From: Methylotenera_A sp046594915
Lineage (GTDB): Bacteria; Pseudomonadota; Gammaproteobacteria; Burkholderiales; Methylophilaceae
Reading direction: 5' to 3'
Length of the DNA stretch: 64,000 bases
NCBI GenBank assembly: GCA_046594915.1
Contig: JBKJRC010000003.1
Coordinates: 186,001-250,000, forward strand
The notes under the pieces are model-generated. The model saw nothing but the letters and a program-made list of their open reading frames with translations, made no database searches and was not told where the DNA came from. Position 1 is the first letter of the stretch. Every line of letters begins with the position of its first letter. Made by a program: the position numbers and the translations under genes. Of the stretch, positions 25,642 through 34,516 are shown piece after piece.

Positions 25642-26253
25642 ATGAGCTATCACAACGTAAGTTGTTGGTTTTTTCAACATGGATGTGTTGTTAATTGGGA
25701 TTCTGCTCCCGCATGGATTCAAGCATTATTATCTGCTGCTGCTATTTGGTGGGCATCTAAAAGTGCAATGAAACAAGTTGCCGCACAGCATAAAAATGAC
25801 AAATTACTACGTAACAATGAATTTATCGATAAACAAATTATTTTAATTACTGCTTTAAAAGAACGCGTTAATCTAATCAAAGGTGCAACTACTACTTTGT
25901 TTGCTAATTCGGGGAAGAGTGCAATGGAGGGCCGAACTCTTCGAAAGTTTGAAATAGACATTTACGTAAATGCATTTCAAGACAGTCTCGAAGATATCAA
26001 GAACCTCTCTATATACGAACTAAAAAATCCAGAAATGATTATTTTGCATATATCACTTAGGTCTGCAATTAGAGAAATACAATTCAACTGCAATATTTTT
26101 GTTAGTAGCAATGTTGTTTATACTCAAGACCAATTCAAAGAATATGGAACCACTTTAATAGAAGCTATTAAAACGCTTAATTATTTTGAAAACCAACTCA
26201 CCATAGAGCTTGAGAATATTAAAACCAATAAAAATTCTATCTACATACATTAA
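25642..26253 (+). CDS. Hypothetical membrane-anchored protein next to tRNA-Leu
   Basis: A 203-residue protein I do not recognise. Residues about 19-45 (WDSAPAWIQALLSAAAIWWA) form one membrane segment of a kind often seen at the start of small accessory or phage-borne proteins; the rest is soluble, helical and lysine- and glutamate-rich. Codon use (many AAT, ATA, AGA) differs from the neighbouring housekeeping genes, and the flanks are AT-rich. Its place after a tRNA gene hints at transfer, but no integrase, attachment-site repeat or partner gene is seen. Confidence 0.55.
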   Translation: MSYHNVSCWFFQHGCVVNWDSAPAWIQALLSAAAIWWASKSAMKQVAAQHKNDKLLRNNEFIDKQIILITALKERVNLIKGATTTLFANSGKSAMEGRTLRKFEIDIYVNAFQDSLEDIKNLSIYELKNPEMIILHISLRSAIREIQFNCNIFVSSNVVYTQDQFKEYGTTLIEAIKTLNYFENQLTIELENIKTNKNSIYIH

Positions 26254-26357
26254 ATATTTACTTTTAATCTCATATGGTACAAATGTTTTTTGGGTTAATA
26301 AAAAATTAAGTGACAGTAAAAATGACTGATATAACGCTCTATAATCAAATATAACTT

Positions 26358-27500
26358 ATGTCACGTCCCGTTATTGCACATATTCGCCTGCATGCATTCA
26401 GGCATAATTACCGCGTTGCCAAACAGTTAAGTGGCAGCTATGCGCTGTCTGTGATTAAAGCCAATGCTTATGGTCATGGTGCATTGCAATGTGCGCAGGC
26501 GATTGCAGATGAGGCAGATGGTTTTGCAGTGGCATGTTTAGAAGAGGCGCTACAGTTACGTCAAGCAGGTATTCAACAGCCCATTTTATTGCTGGAAGGC
26601 TTTTTTGAAGCGGCTGAGTTAGCGGAAATTGTCGCTAATAATTTATGGATTGTGTTGCATGCAGAGTGGCAAATCAATCAATTGCTGACAGCTAAGTTAG
26701 CTAAGCCATTGCAGATTTGGTTAAAGCTCGATACTGGCATGCACAGGCTTGGCTTATCGCCAACACAGTATTTAAGCGCTTTTGAACGGCTGAATCAGCA
26801 CGTAAATGCAGCAAAAATCGTGCATATGAGCCATTTTGCCAATGCCGATGATTTAAATTCAACGCATACTTCCGCGCAAATTACTTTATTTAAGCAAACA
26901 ATTAATGCTTTAAATGGCATTCATAAAGGTTTAATGAGCGTGAGTTTAGCGAATTCTGCCGCTGTGCTTGGTTGGCCGCAAGCTTTTGCAGATAAGCACC
27001 AACATTGGTCGCGCCCAGGCATTATGTTGTATGGCGCAAATCCTTTAGAGGCAAATTTACCTAATCAATTAAATGCCGCGCCGCCACTAATTGAACAGAC
27101 TTTATTACCTGTGATGCAATTGCAATCTGAAATTATTTCAATGCATCGTATTGCTAAAGGCGAATCCGTTGGTTATGGCAGTATTTTTACCGCACAGCGC
27201 GATACTGTTGTTGGCGTGGCGGCGTGCGGTTACGCAGATGGCTACCCAAGATCTGCCATTGGTGCGCCGGTGGCTGTAAATGGACAAATAACGCAGTTAA
27301 TCGGCCGTGTTTCCATGGATATGTTAACGGTGGATTTAACCGATATTCCATCTGCCAATGTGGGCAGCAAAGTAGAGCTTTGGGGCGAGCAAATATTGGC
27401 GAACACGGTGGCAAATGCGGCAAAAACCATTGCATACGAATTGTTTTGCAACGTTAAACGGGTACAATTTCGCTATTCTGATACAGACTTAACCACATAA
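26358..27500 (+). CDS. alr: Alanine racemase
   Basis: PLP enzyme making D-alanine for peptidoglycan. The 380-residue protein has the PLP lysine in SVIKANAYGHGA (near residue 34), the LKLDTGMHRLG block and the catalytic tyrosine region GESVGYGSIF. A perfect TATAAT lies at 26340-26345, only 12 bp before the ATG, and no ribosome site is visible, so a leaderless message is possible if that box is used. ridA follows after 23 bp and is probably co-transcribed. Confidence 0.95.
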   Translation: MSRPVIAHIRLHAFRHNYRVAKQLSGSYALSVIKANAYGHGALQCAQAIADEADGFAVACLEEALQLRQAGIQQPILLLEGFFEAAELAEIVANNLWIVLHAEWQINQLLTAKLAKPLQIWLKLDTGMHRLGLSPTQYLSAFERLNQHVNAAKIVHMSHFANADDLNSTHTSAQITLFKQTINALNGIHKGLMSVSLANSAAVLGWPQAFADKHQHWSRPGIMLYGANPLEANLPNQLNAAPPLIEQTLLPVMQLQSEIISMHRIAKGESVGYGSIFTAQRDTVVGVAACGYADGYPRSAIGAPVAVNGQITQLIGRVSMDMLTVDLTDIPSANVGSKVELWGEQILANTVANAAKTIAYELFCNVKRVQFRYSDTDLTT

Positions 27501-27523
27501 ATGATGCTAAAAAGGTGCTTTAC

Positions 27524-27898
27524 ATGCAAGTGATTCAGACCCGCAACGCGCCAGCCGCCATTGGCCCGTATTCGCAAGCCATGGTTGTTGGCGATTTATT
27601 ATTCACTTCTGGTCAAATTGCATTGCGCCCAGATGGCACATTGAATGATGGCGATATTGTGGTGCAAACTACGCAAGTATTCGCCAATTTAAAAGCCGTG
27701 ATTGAAGCTGCAGGTGCCAACTTAAGCAAGGTAGTTAAAACCACGGTTTTTTTAAAGAATTTAGACGACTTTACTGAAATGAACCGCATTTACGCAGAAG
27801 TATTTGGATCGCATACGCCTGCGCGTTCTACTGTGCAAGTCGCCAAATTGCCACGTGATGCATTGGTAGAAATTGAAGCAATTGTAGCGTTAAGTTAA
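27524..27898 (+). CDS. ridA: RidA family reactive intermediate deaminase
   Basis: Hydrolyses enamine/imine intermediates formed by PLP dehydratases, protecting other PLP enzymes. The 124-residue protein has the conserved AAIGPYSQA, TSGQIAL, NLKAVIEAAG and the C-terminal RSTVQVAKLPRDALVEIEAIV with the substrate-binding arginine. AAAGG eight bases upstream fixes the ATG at 27524; an in-frame GTG at 27515 overlaps that site. Pairing with alr, a PLP enzyme known in other bacteria to be harmed by aminoacrylate, is functionally sensible. Confidence 0.94.
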   Translation: MQVIQTRNAPAAIGPYSQAMVVGDLLFTSGQIALRPDGTLNDGDIVVQTTQVFANLKAVIEAAGANLSKVVKTTVFLKNLDDFTEMNRIYAEVFGSHTPARSTVQVAKLPRDALVEIEAIVALS

Positions 27899-27955
27899 AT
27901 CTCTTAATTAGTTTAAGCTTATTAATAATGATGAACTCATTTTTGGAAAATGTTA

Positions 27956-29077
27956 ATGAGTGCAATATTCAATAAAATCCTCTTTTATATCTTCATCGCT
28001 ACCGCCTTAAGTTTTGCTTTTCCCTTGGCAGCTTTGGCGCAAGAAGAAGAAAAAGTGCTGAATATCTATAACTGGTCTGATTATTTAGCGCCAGACACCA
28101 TCCCTAATTTTGAAAAAGAAACAGGCATCAAAGTGCGTTACGATATTTTTGATACCAATGAAATTTTGCATGCCAAATTAATTGCAAAAAAAACGGGATA
28201 CGACATTGTTGTACCTTCTTCTAATTGGGCAAAGCTGCAGATTGACGGCAAGTTGTATCAAAAGCTGGATAAAAAACAATTACCTAATTGGAAAAATTTA
28301 GATCCCAATATTTTGGCGCAAATGGCGAAATTAGACCCCGGCAATGCTTATTTGGTGGATTGGTTATGGAGTTACACCACCGTTGGCATTAATGTGGATA
28401 AAGTGAAAAAGGCGCTTGGCGCAACGCCGATGCCAGATAATGCGTGGGATTTAGTGTTTAACCCAATCTATACCCGCAAATTAAAATCATGCGGTATCAC
28501 CATGTTGGATACCGCTTCAGAGGTGTTTCCAGTGGCGTTGCATTATTTAAACAAACCCGCATTTAGCAATAATTTAGCGGATTACACTGCCGTTTATAAT
28601 ATGCTTAAAAAAGTGCGTCCCGATATCAAACGTTTTTCTTCAGGCGGACAAATTGAGGATTTGGCGAGTGGCGAAACCTGTGTGGCTTTGGGCTGGGCGG
28701 GCGATTTTAACCTGGCGCGCAAACGTTCTATTGAGAATAAATTAGCGCAAAATATTGTGGCATTGGTACCAAAAACGGGCGCTTTAATGTTTATGGATAC
28801 CATGGCGATTCCAGCCGACGCCAAGCATCCGCGCAATGCGCATACTTTTATTAATTATATTTTGCGCCCGCAAGTGCATGCAAGTTTAACCAATGTAGTG
28901 ACCTACGCTAACCCCAATAAAGCGGCTATACCATTTGTAGATGCGCAGATTAGAAACAATAAAACCATTTTTTTATCGGATGCTGATGTGGCAAATTTAA
29001 TTCCGCCAGGCAATGTGGATAAAGCAACGCGGCGTATCATGACGCGTTTGTTTACGCGCTTTAAAACCGGTGTTTAA
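27956..29077 (+). CDS. Putrescine/spermidine-type periplasmic binding protein
   Basis: The 373-residue solute-binding subunit of a polyamine-type ABC importer (PotF/PotD group). The signal peptide ends in PLAALA before QEEEKV; NIYNWSDYLAPDTI and YDIVVPSSNWAKL are family signatures, and LGWAGDFNLARKR lines the ligand pocket region. The second ATG (27956) is chosen because TGGAAA lies at proper distance; 27950 is possible. ATPase and two permease genes follow, giving a complete importer. The exact polyamine is not readable. Confidence 0.9.
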   Translation: MSAIFNKILFYIFIATALSFAFPLAALAQEEEKVLNIYNWSDYLAPDTIPNFEKETGIKVRYDIFDTNEILHAKLIAKKTGYDIVVPSSNWAKLQIDGKLYQKLDKKQLPNWKNLDPNILAQMAKLDPGNAYLVDWLWSYTTVGINVDKVKKALGATPMPDNAWDLVFNPIYTRKLKSCGITMLDTASEVFPVALHYLNKPAFSNNLADYTAVYNMLKKVRPDIKRFSSGGQIEDLASGETCVALGWAGDFNLARKRSIENKLAQNIVALVPKTGALMFMDTMAIPADAKHPRNAHTFINYILRPQVHASLTNVVTYANPNKAAIPFVDAQIRNNKTIFLSDADVANLIPPGNVDKATRRIMTRLFTRFKTGV

Positions 29078-29124
29078 ATCGTGCGTTAATCAGTATTATT
29101 GCGACCATAAAAATACATGCAAAT

Positions 29125-29178
29125 AACCGGTTAACTGTATCCAAACCCAATAATTATTTAGTTTACAGTTAATCGGTT
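29125..29178 (+). repeat. Intercistronic stem-loop between binding-protein and ATPase genes
   Basis: AACCGGTTAACTGTA (29125-29139) can pair with TACAGTTAATCGGTT (29164-29178) over 15 positions with one G-U pair, around a 24-nt loop. No T-run follows. In ABC importer operons such structures often protect the binding-protein message and lower downstream expression; that function here is inferred. Confidence 0.65.
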
Positions 29179-29204
29179 TACCAAAATTTGATTTGAGGAT
29201 TGTG

Positions 29205-30350
29205 ATGGCGATTGCGGCAAAAAATGACCTGATAAGCGAAGATTTATTGCGCATCGAAGGGTTAACCAAAGTGTACGACGGCGCCATAAAAGCAGTCGAT
29301 AATGTGACATTAACGGTTGCTACAGGTGAAATTTTTGCACTATTGGGCGGCTCAGGTTGCGGAAAATCTACATTGCTACGCATGCTGGCTGGCTTCGAAA
29401 CGCCAACCAGCGGCAAGATTTATTTGCGCGGCCAAGACATTACTGCATTGCCCGCTTATCAACGACCTATCAATATGATGTTTCAGTCGTATGCTTTGTT
29501 TCCGCATTTAACGGTGTGGGAAAACGTGGCCTTTGGCTTAAAACGTGATGGCCTGGCTAAAGAGCAAATTGCTGAGCGGGTTGAGTCGATGCTGGCATTG
29601 GTGCAATTAAGCAAATTTGCAGCGAGAAAACCGCATCAGCTTTCTGGCGGTCAGCAACAGCGCGTTGCTTTGGTGCGCAGTTTGGCCAAACGCCCGCAAT
29701 TATTATTGCTGGATGAACCTTTGGGCGCGCTGGATAAAAAATTGCGCGAAACCACGCAATTGGAACTGGTTAATATCATTGAGCAAGTTGGCGTGACTTG
29801 TGTTTTGGTGACACACGACCAAGAAGAAGCCATGACGATGGCGAGCCGGATTGCGGTGATGAGTGAAGGTTATTTTTTGCAAGTGGGTGCGCCAGATGCG
29901 GTTTACGAGATGCCAAATAGCAGGCAAGTAGCTGATTTTATTGGTAATGTGAATATTTTTGAAGGCATTATTGGAGAAGATGAGGCAGATCACGTGACGG
30001 TCAAATGTGCAGAATGCATCCATTATGTTGGACATGGTATCAGTTGCAGCCCTGGCCAATCGGTAGGCGTTGCATTGCGGCCTGAAAAAATTCATCTATC
30101 TAAACAATGGCCAGTTGCTGATTGTTCAATTACTGGCCGCGCAGAAAGCATTTTTAACTGGTGTGAAGGCGAAGTTATTGAAATCGTTTATTTTGGTGCC
30201 CACACCACTTACCATCTTAAATTAGCCAATGGCAAAGTGATTAAGGCGCAGAAAATGAACAACACGCGTGATTTAAGCCACGGCCTCACTTGGGGCGACC
30301 ACGCCTTTGCCTATTGGGACGACATGGCGATGGTTGTGTTAACACAATAA
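29205..30350 (+). CDS. potA: Polyamine ABC transporter ATPase
   Basis: Nucleotide-binding subunit, 381 residues, with Walker A GGSGCGKST, the signature LSGGQQQRVALVRSLAKRP, Walker B LLLLDEPLGALD and a C-terminal TOBE-type regulatory domain (VALRPEKIHL onward). GAGGA five bases upstream and the proper N terminus decide for the ATG at 29205; in-frame TTG 29193 and GTG 29202 overlap the ribosome site. Encoded between the binding protein and the two permeases. It could equally be named PotG. Confidence 0.92.
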   Translation: MAIAAKNDLISEDLLRIEGLTKVYDGAIKAVDNVTLTVATGEIFALLGGSGCGKSTLLRMLAGFETPTSGKIYLRGQDITALPAYQRPINMMFQSYALFPHLTVWENVAFGLKRDGLAKEQIAERVESMLALVQLSKFAARKPHQLSGGQQQRVALVRSLAKRPQLLLLDEPLGALDKKLRETTQLELVNIIEQVGVTCVLVTHDQEEAMTMASRIAVMSEGYFLQVGAPDAVYEMPNSRQVADFIGNVNIFEGIIGEDEADHVTVKCAECIHYVGHGISCSPGQSVGVALRPEKIHLSKQWPVADCSITGRAESIFNWCEGEVIEIVYFGAHTTYHLKLANGKVIKAQKMNNTRDLSHGLTWGDHAFAYWDDMAMVVLTQ

Positions 30351-30361
30351 TCCAACTAAAA

Positions 30362-31303
30362 ATGATGCAGAAAAATAGCGATTGGCAGCACTTGTTTAAA
30401 AGTAAAAACTTGTTTAAAAGTAAACACTTGTTTCAAAGTAAAAATCTGGTCATCGGCATTCCATATTGCTGGTTTTTGCTGCTGGCGGCAGTGCCGTTAT
30501 TCATCATATTAAAAATCAGCTTGTCAGAAATGGACATTACGTCCGTATTGCCATTGCTCAATTGGAACAATGGCTCTCCTACGTTAAAAATGGATTTTTC
30601 CAGTTATTTATTTATGATGACTGATCCGTTTTATGCTAAAGCCTATATTTCATCGATTAAATATGCTTTATTGACCACGATTATTTGTTTAATGATTGGT
30701 TATCCTTTTGCCTATTTTATGGCGCGCGGCCCTAAACACTTGCAGCCAATGTTGTTAATGCTGATTATGTTGCCATTTTGGACATCATTTTTGCTGCGTA
30801 TTTATGCTTGGAAAACATTACTGGTGAATAATGGCATTATCAATCATGCACTAATCAATTTAGGGTTGATTAGCGAGCCTTTACACATGATGAATACACC
30901 ATTTTCGCTGTTATTAGGCATGGTTTATTCATATTTGCCATTTATGATATTGCCGTTGTATGCTAATTTATTAAAGCTGGATTGTCGCTATTTAGAAGCG
31001 GCGGCCGATTTAGGTGCTAGTCCGTTTAAAACGTTCTGGATGATTACTGTGCCGCTGTCAAAAGCCGGCATTATCGCAGGCTCCATGCTGGTGTTTATAC
31101 CCGCCATGGGTGAATATGTAATACCCGAGCTACTGGGCGCTTCAGATACTTTGATGATTGGCCGCGTGCTGTGGGATGAGTTTTTTAGTAATAATGATTG
31201 GCCCATGGCTAGCGCTGTCGCCATTGTGATGATTATATTAATCTTGCTGCCAATGGCTGTATTCAATCGGTATCAAGCCAGACAGGCTGAGTCGACATCA
31301 TGA
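30362..31303 (+). CDS. Polyamine ABC transporter permease (PotB/PotH type)
   Basis: A 313-residue inner-membrane permease with six membrane segments and the EAA loop EAAADLGASPFKTFWMITVP. Start ATG at 30362 or 30365 just after the ATPase gene. The cytoplasmic N terminus contains three copies of a LFKSK(N/H)-type hexapeptide caused by an 18-bp DNA repeat; this insertion precedes TM1 and is probably tolerated. It ends in a 4-bp overlap with the next permease gene. Confidence 0.9.
   Translation: MMQKNSDWQHLFKSKNLFKSKHLFQSKNLVIGIPYCWFLLLAAVPLFIILKISLSEMDITSVLPLLNWNNGSPTLKMDFSSYLFMMTDPFYAKAYISSIKYALLTTIICLMIGYPFAYFMARGPKHLQPMLLMLIMLPFWTSFLLRIYAWKTLLVNNGIINHALINLGLISEPLHMMNTPFSLLLGMVYSYLPFMILPLYANLLKLDCRYLEAAADLGASPFKTFWMITVPLSKAGIIAGSMLVFIPAMGEYVIPELLGASDTLMIGRVLWDEFFSNNDWPMASAVAIVMIILILLPMAVFNRYQARQAESTS
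30390..30443 (+). repeat. 18-bp tandem repeat (three copies) inside the permease gene
   Basis: Units at 30390-30407, 30408-30425 and 30426-30443 around ACTTGTTTAAAAGTAAAA differ by one or two bases. The length is a multiple of three, so copy-number change would add or remove six residues without a frameshift. Confidence 0.9.
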
Positions 31304-32142
31304 GTCAAGCCAATCATCCGTATGTCGCGCGTAGCTGGATGATAGCGGTATACGTTTTTTTATACCTACCTATCATCACTTTAGTCATATTTTCGTTTAA
31401 TGATTCGCAATTGGTCACGGTGTGGAGCCATGCCAGCATTCGCTGGTACAAGGCGTTAATGAGCGATGGCGATTTAATTGCCGCCGTCGGACTGTCACTA
31501 AAAATTGCCTTTTTTTCTGCATTAATATCGGTGTTTTTTGGCACATTTGTGGCTTTTGCACTCAATCGTTATAAAAACTTTCGCGGACGTACTTTGCTGT
31601 CATCCATGTCAACCATGCCATTGGTAATGCCCGATGTGATTGTGGGTTTATCGCTGCTGTTAATGTTGGTTTCAGTGCAAAATTGGTTAGGTTTTCCAGA
31701 GCGTGGTTTACTGACGATTTTGCTCGGCCATGCGCTACTAGGCACGGCTTATGCCGCGGTTGTGGTTACTTCACGTTTGCGAGAAATGGATAGCAGGCTA
31801 GGCGAGGCGGCGATGGATTTGGGTTGCCAGCCGCTACAGGTTTTTAGATTGGTCACTTTACCTTTGCTTGCACCTGCGCTGGTTTCTGCGTTTTTGCTTA
31901 CTTTTACGTTGTCATTTGATGATGTTGTGCTTTCCTCGTTTCTATCCGGCCCTGGTTATTCGACGATGCCGATGATTATTTTCTCGCGCGCACGTTTAGG
32001 CTTAAATCCGACCATTAATGCTGCCGCAACAGTCACCATTACAGCTGTAACCATTGTAGTGATTGCTTCTAGTTTTTATTCTTCCCATCAAGCGCGCAAA
32101 CGCAAACGTGAGATGGCATTTGCAGCCAATGATAAAATTTGA
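31300..32142 (+). CDS. Polyamine ABC transporter permease (PotC/PotI type)
   Basis: A 280-residue permease with six membrane segments and the EAA loop GEAAMDLGCQPLQVFRLVTLP. It starts in an ATGA overlap with the other permease gene, so the two are translated together. The C terminus is short and basic (HQARKRKREMAF). It is the last gene of the importer operon. DNA of about 300 bp without a gene follows. Confidence 0.9.
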   Translation: MSQANHPYVARSWMIAVYVFLYLPIITLVIFSFNDSQLVTVWSHASIRWYKALMSDGDLIAAVGLSLKIAFFSALISVFFGTFVAFALNRYKNFRGRTLLSSMSTMPLVMPDVIVGLSLLLMLVSVQNWLGFPERGLLTILLGHALLGTAYAAVVVTSRLREMDSRLGEAAMDLGCQPLQVFRLVTLPLLAPALVSAFLLTFTLSFDDVVLSSFLSGPGYSTMPMIIFSRARLGLNPTINAAATVTITAVTIVVIASSFYSSHQARKRKREMAFAANDKI

Positions 32143-32447
32143 GGCTAAAAACTGGTTAACTATACTAGGGAATCGACAATTTAAAGCCAATTATGCCGCT
32201 TGCAGCAATCGACATGCTGATTTAAAGTCGTTTATTTCATGCCTAGTATGTGATATATTTCGAGAGTAATATGAAGTAATCAAAATCGTTATTTTCAATC
32301 ATAAAAAACGAAGTTTGAATTAAAATTAAATTCAAATTTAATCAGTTCAAATTTAAACTGAACGTGGGTATGCAGGTCATAACCTTATCAAATCATTAAT
32401 CGTTGCCCAATCAGCATGTTAGGCAGCACTTTTACAGGAATTGCAAC
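32143..32447 (+). promoter_or_regulatory. 305-bp gap before tig
   Basis: No credible gene. It holds an inverted repeat TTTGAATT (32314-32321) and AATTCAAA (32329-32336), followed by two direct copies of TTCAAATTTAA, and a possible promoter (TTTATT, 17 bp, TATATT) around 32230-32260. The AGGA ribosome site of tig is at 32436-32439. Confidence 0.4.
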
Positions 32448-33752
32448 ATGGCAGCATCGCTTGAAACAATTAGTAATCTAGAACGTCGTATCACGATTAA
32501 AGTGCCGTTAGCGCCGCTTGAAGGTCAGATTAAACAAAGGCTTAGTCAGATTTCTCGCACCGCTAAATTTGCAGGGTTTCGGCCTGGTAAAGCGCCAATT
32601 GGCTTGGTGAGTCAACATTATGGCGACCAAGTGCGCGATGAAGTGTATTCTCAAGCGGTTGAAACCAGCTTTGGCAATGCAGTAGAAGAAAACAAATTAC
32701 GCGTAGCTGGCTTCCCAAATATTGAGCACAAACCATTTGCAGAAGCGGCGACTGATTTTGAATATACCGCAACTTTTGAGGTGTTTCCAGAAGTTAAGTT
32801 AAACGATTTAAGCAAATTAAAAATTGAAAAACCGACTTTAGACGTAACAGATGCTGACGTAGAAAAAACCTTAGATGTGCTGGTTAAACAGCGCGTAAGT
32901 TATGAGCCAGTTAAACGCGCCGCAAAAAAAGGCGACCAGATTAATGTGGTTTTGATTGCTAGTATCGATGACAAGCAGGTTGAAAGCACGGGCGAAAAAG
33001 GCATTGATTTAGTATTAGGTGAACCAGGTCGCATTGCAGAATTTGATGAGCAATTAACGGGCGGAAAAGTCGGCGCAACCAAAACGTTTGAAATCACTTA
33101 TCCAGTTGACCACAATCCCGCGCAACTAGCAGGTAAAACAGTGCATTATGCAGTTACCTACAACAATGTTTTGCAGCCAGTATTGCCAAAAATTGATGCG
33201 GATTTTGCCAAAAGTTTAGGCATTGATGATGGTGATGTGAAAAAAATGCATGTTGAAATCAAAGCCAGCTTAGACCAAGAAGTCGAAAAACGCATTAAAG
33301 CCCGCGTTAAAGAACAGGTTTTTCAAGCCTTGGTGCTAGATTCAAAAATAGAAACGCCAAAAGCATTGGTGAATGTTGAAATCAATCGCATGATGCAGCA
33401 AACAGCACAAAACTTGCAGCAGCGCGGCATGGACCCAAAATCGATTCAATTGGAACCAGCCATGTTTGAAGAACAAGCCAAGCGCAGCACGGCTTTACGT
33501 TTGATTCTGGGCGAACTGGTGAACAAGAATAATTTGCAAGCAAGTGCAGACCAAATACGCGCCATGGTGGATACGTTTGCACAGAGCTTTGAAAAACCCA
33601 GCGAATTGGTGAGTTGGTATTATGCCGATGTGAAACGTCTGGACGAACCAGCAGCCTTGGCAACTGAAGAAAATGTGGTGAATTGGGTATTGGAAAAAGC
33701 GAAAGTATCCGCTAAAAAAATCAAATTTGATGAGTTAATGGCTGGACAGTAA
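32448..33752 (+). CDS. tig: Trigger factor
   Basis: Ribosome-bound chaperone and prolyl isomerase, 434 residues. The ribosome-binding loop appears as FAGFRPGKAPIGLV (consensus GFRxGKxP). The FKBP-like domain starts around GDQINVVLIASIDDKQVE, and the C-terminal helical chaperone arms follow. The ATG at 32448 with AGGA eight bases upstream gives the normal N terminus; a longer frame from 32403 adds 15 unconserved residues. It heads the tig-clpP-clpX-lon order. Confidence 0.96.
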   Translation: MAASLETISNLERRITIKVPLAPLEGQIKQRLSQISRTAKFAGFRPGKAPIGLVSQHYGDQVRDEVYSQAVETSFGNAVEENKLRVAGFPNIEHKPFAEAATDFEYTATFEVFPEVKLNDLSKLKIEKPTLDVTDADVEKTLDVLVKQRVSYEPVKRAAKKGDQINVVLIASIDDKQVESTGEKGIDLVLGEPGRIAEFDEQLTGGKVGATKTFEITYPVDHNPAQLAGKTVHYAVTYNNVLQPVLPKIDADFAKSLGIDDGDVKKMHVEIKASLDQEVEKRIKARVKEQVFQALVLDSKIETPKALVNVEINRMMQQTAQNLQQRGMDPKSIQLEPAMFEEQAKRSTALRLILGELVNKNNLQASADQIRAMVDTFAQSFEKPSELVSWYYADVKRLDEPAALATEENVVNWVLEKAKVSAKKIKFDELMAGQ

Positions 33753-33809
33753 GTACAAAGCGACAAACTTAACTGTCGGCAAGATTAATGAGAAGGTTAA
33801 CAAAATAGC

Positions 33810-34463
33810 ATGATGAATAATACGAGTAATTATGAAGTAAATGCCAGCAATATGTCGGAGCCACAAGGCTTAGGTTATATTCCAATGGTGATTGAGCAAA
33901 GCGGCCGTGGTGAGCGTTCATACGACATTTATTCGCGCTTACTAAAAGAGCGCGTGATTTTTTTGGTGGGGCCTGTTAACGATATGTCTGCCAATCTGGT
34001 GGTGGCTCAGTTGCTATTTTTAGAAGCTGAAAATCCAGATAAAGATATTTCATTGTATATTAATTCGCCAGGTGGATCAGTGACTGCTGGCATGTCTATT
34101 TACGATACTATGCAGTTTGTTAAGCCAGACGTCAGCACGCTATGCATTGGTCAAGCTGCCAGCATGGGTGCGTTTTTGCTTGCAGCAGGTGCTAAAGACA
34201 AGCGTTTTAGTTTGCCTAACTCACGCGTGATGATTCACCAACCGTCCGGTGGTTTTTCAGGACAATCGACCGATATTCAAATTCATGCCAAAGAAATCAT
34301 GTATTTGCGTGGCAAATTAAATGGTATTTTAGCCAAGCATACTGGCAGAACCACTGAAGAAATCGATCGCGATACTGAGCGTGATAATTTCATGAGTGCA
34401 GAGCAATCGGTTGAATATGGCATGATTGATAAAGTGATTGAAACACGCTTGGCAGCTGTTTAA
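33810..34463 (+). CDS. clpP: ClpP protease subunit
   Basis: Serine protease of the ClpXP and ClpAP complexes, 217 residues. Catalytic serine in GQAASMGAFLLAAG, histidine in SRVMIHQPSGG and aspartate in RDTERDNFMS are visible. The first residues before LGYIPMVIEQSGRGERSYDIYS form the propeptide. GAAGG lies upstream, though 13 nt from the ATG. clpX follows after 53 bp. Confidence 0.97.
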   Translation: MMNNTSNYEVNASNMSEPQGLGYIPMVIEQSGRGERSYDIYSRLLKERVIFLVGPVNDMSANLVVAQLLFLEAENPDKDISLYINSPGGSVTAGMSIYDTMQFVKPDVSTLCIGQAASMGAFLLAAGAKDKRFSLPNSRVMIHQPSGGFSGQSTDIQIHAKEIMYLRGKLNGILAKHTGRTTEEIDRDTERDNFMSAEQSVEYGMIDKVIETRLAAV

Positions 34464-34516
34464 GCTGCGCGTGTTGTATTTAAATATAATAAAGCTAGTT
34501 GGGTTAAGGATGTTGA

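Noticed and set aside
25411..26300. Integrated element flanked by a tRNA-Leu 3'-end duplication
   Set aside because: I found no second copy of the tRNA 3' end and no integrase in or after the interval.
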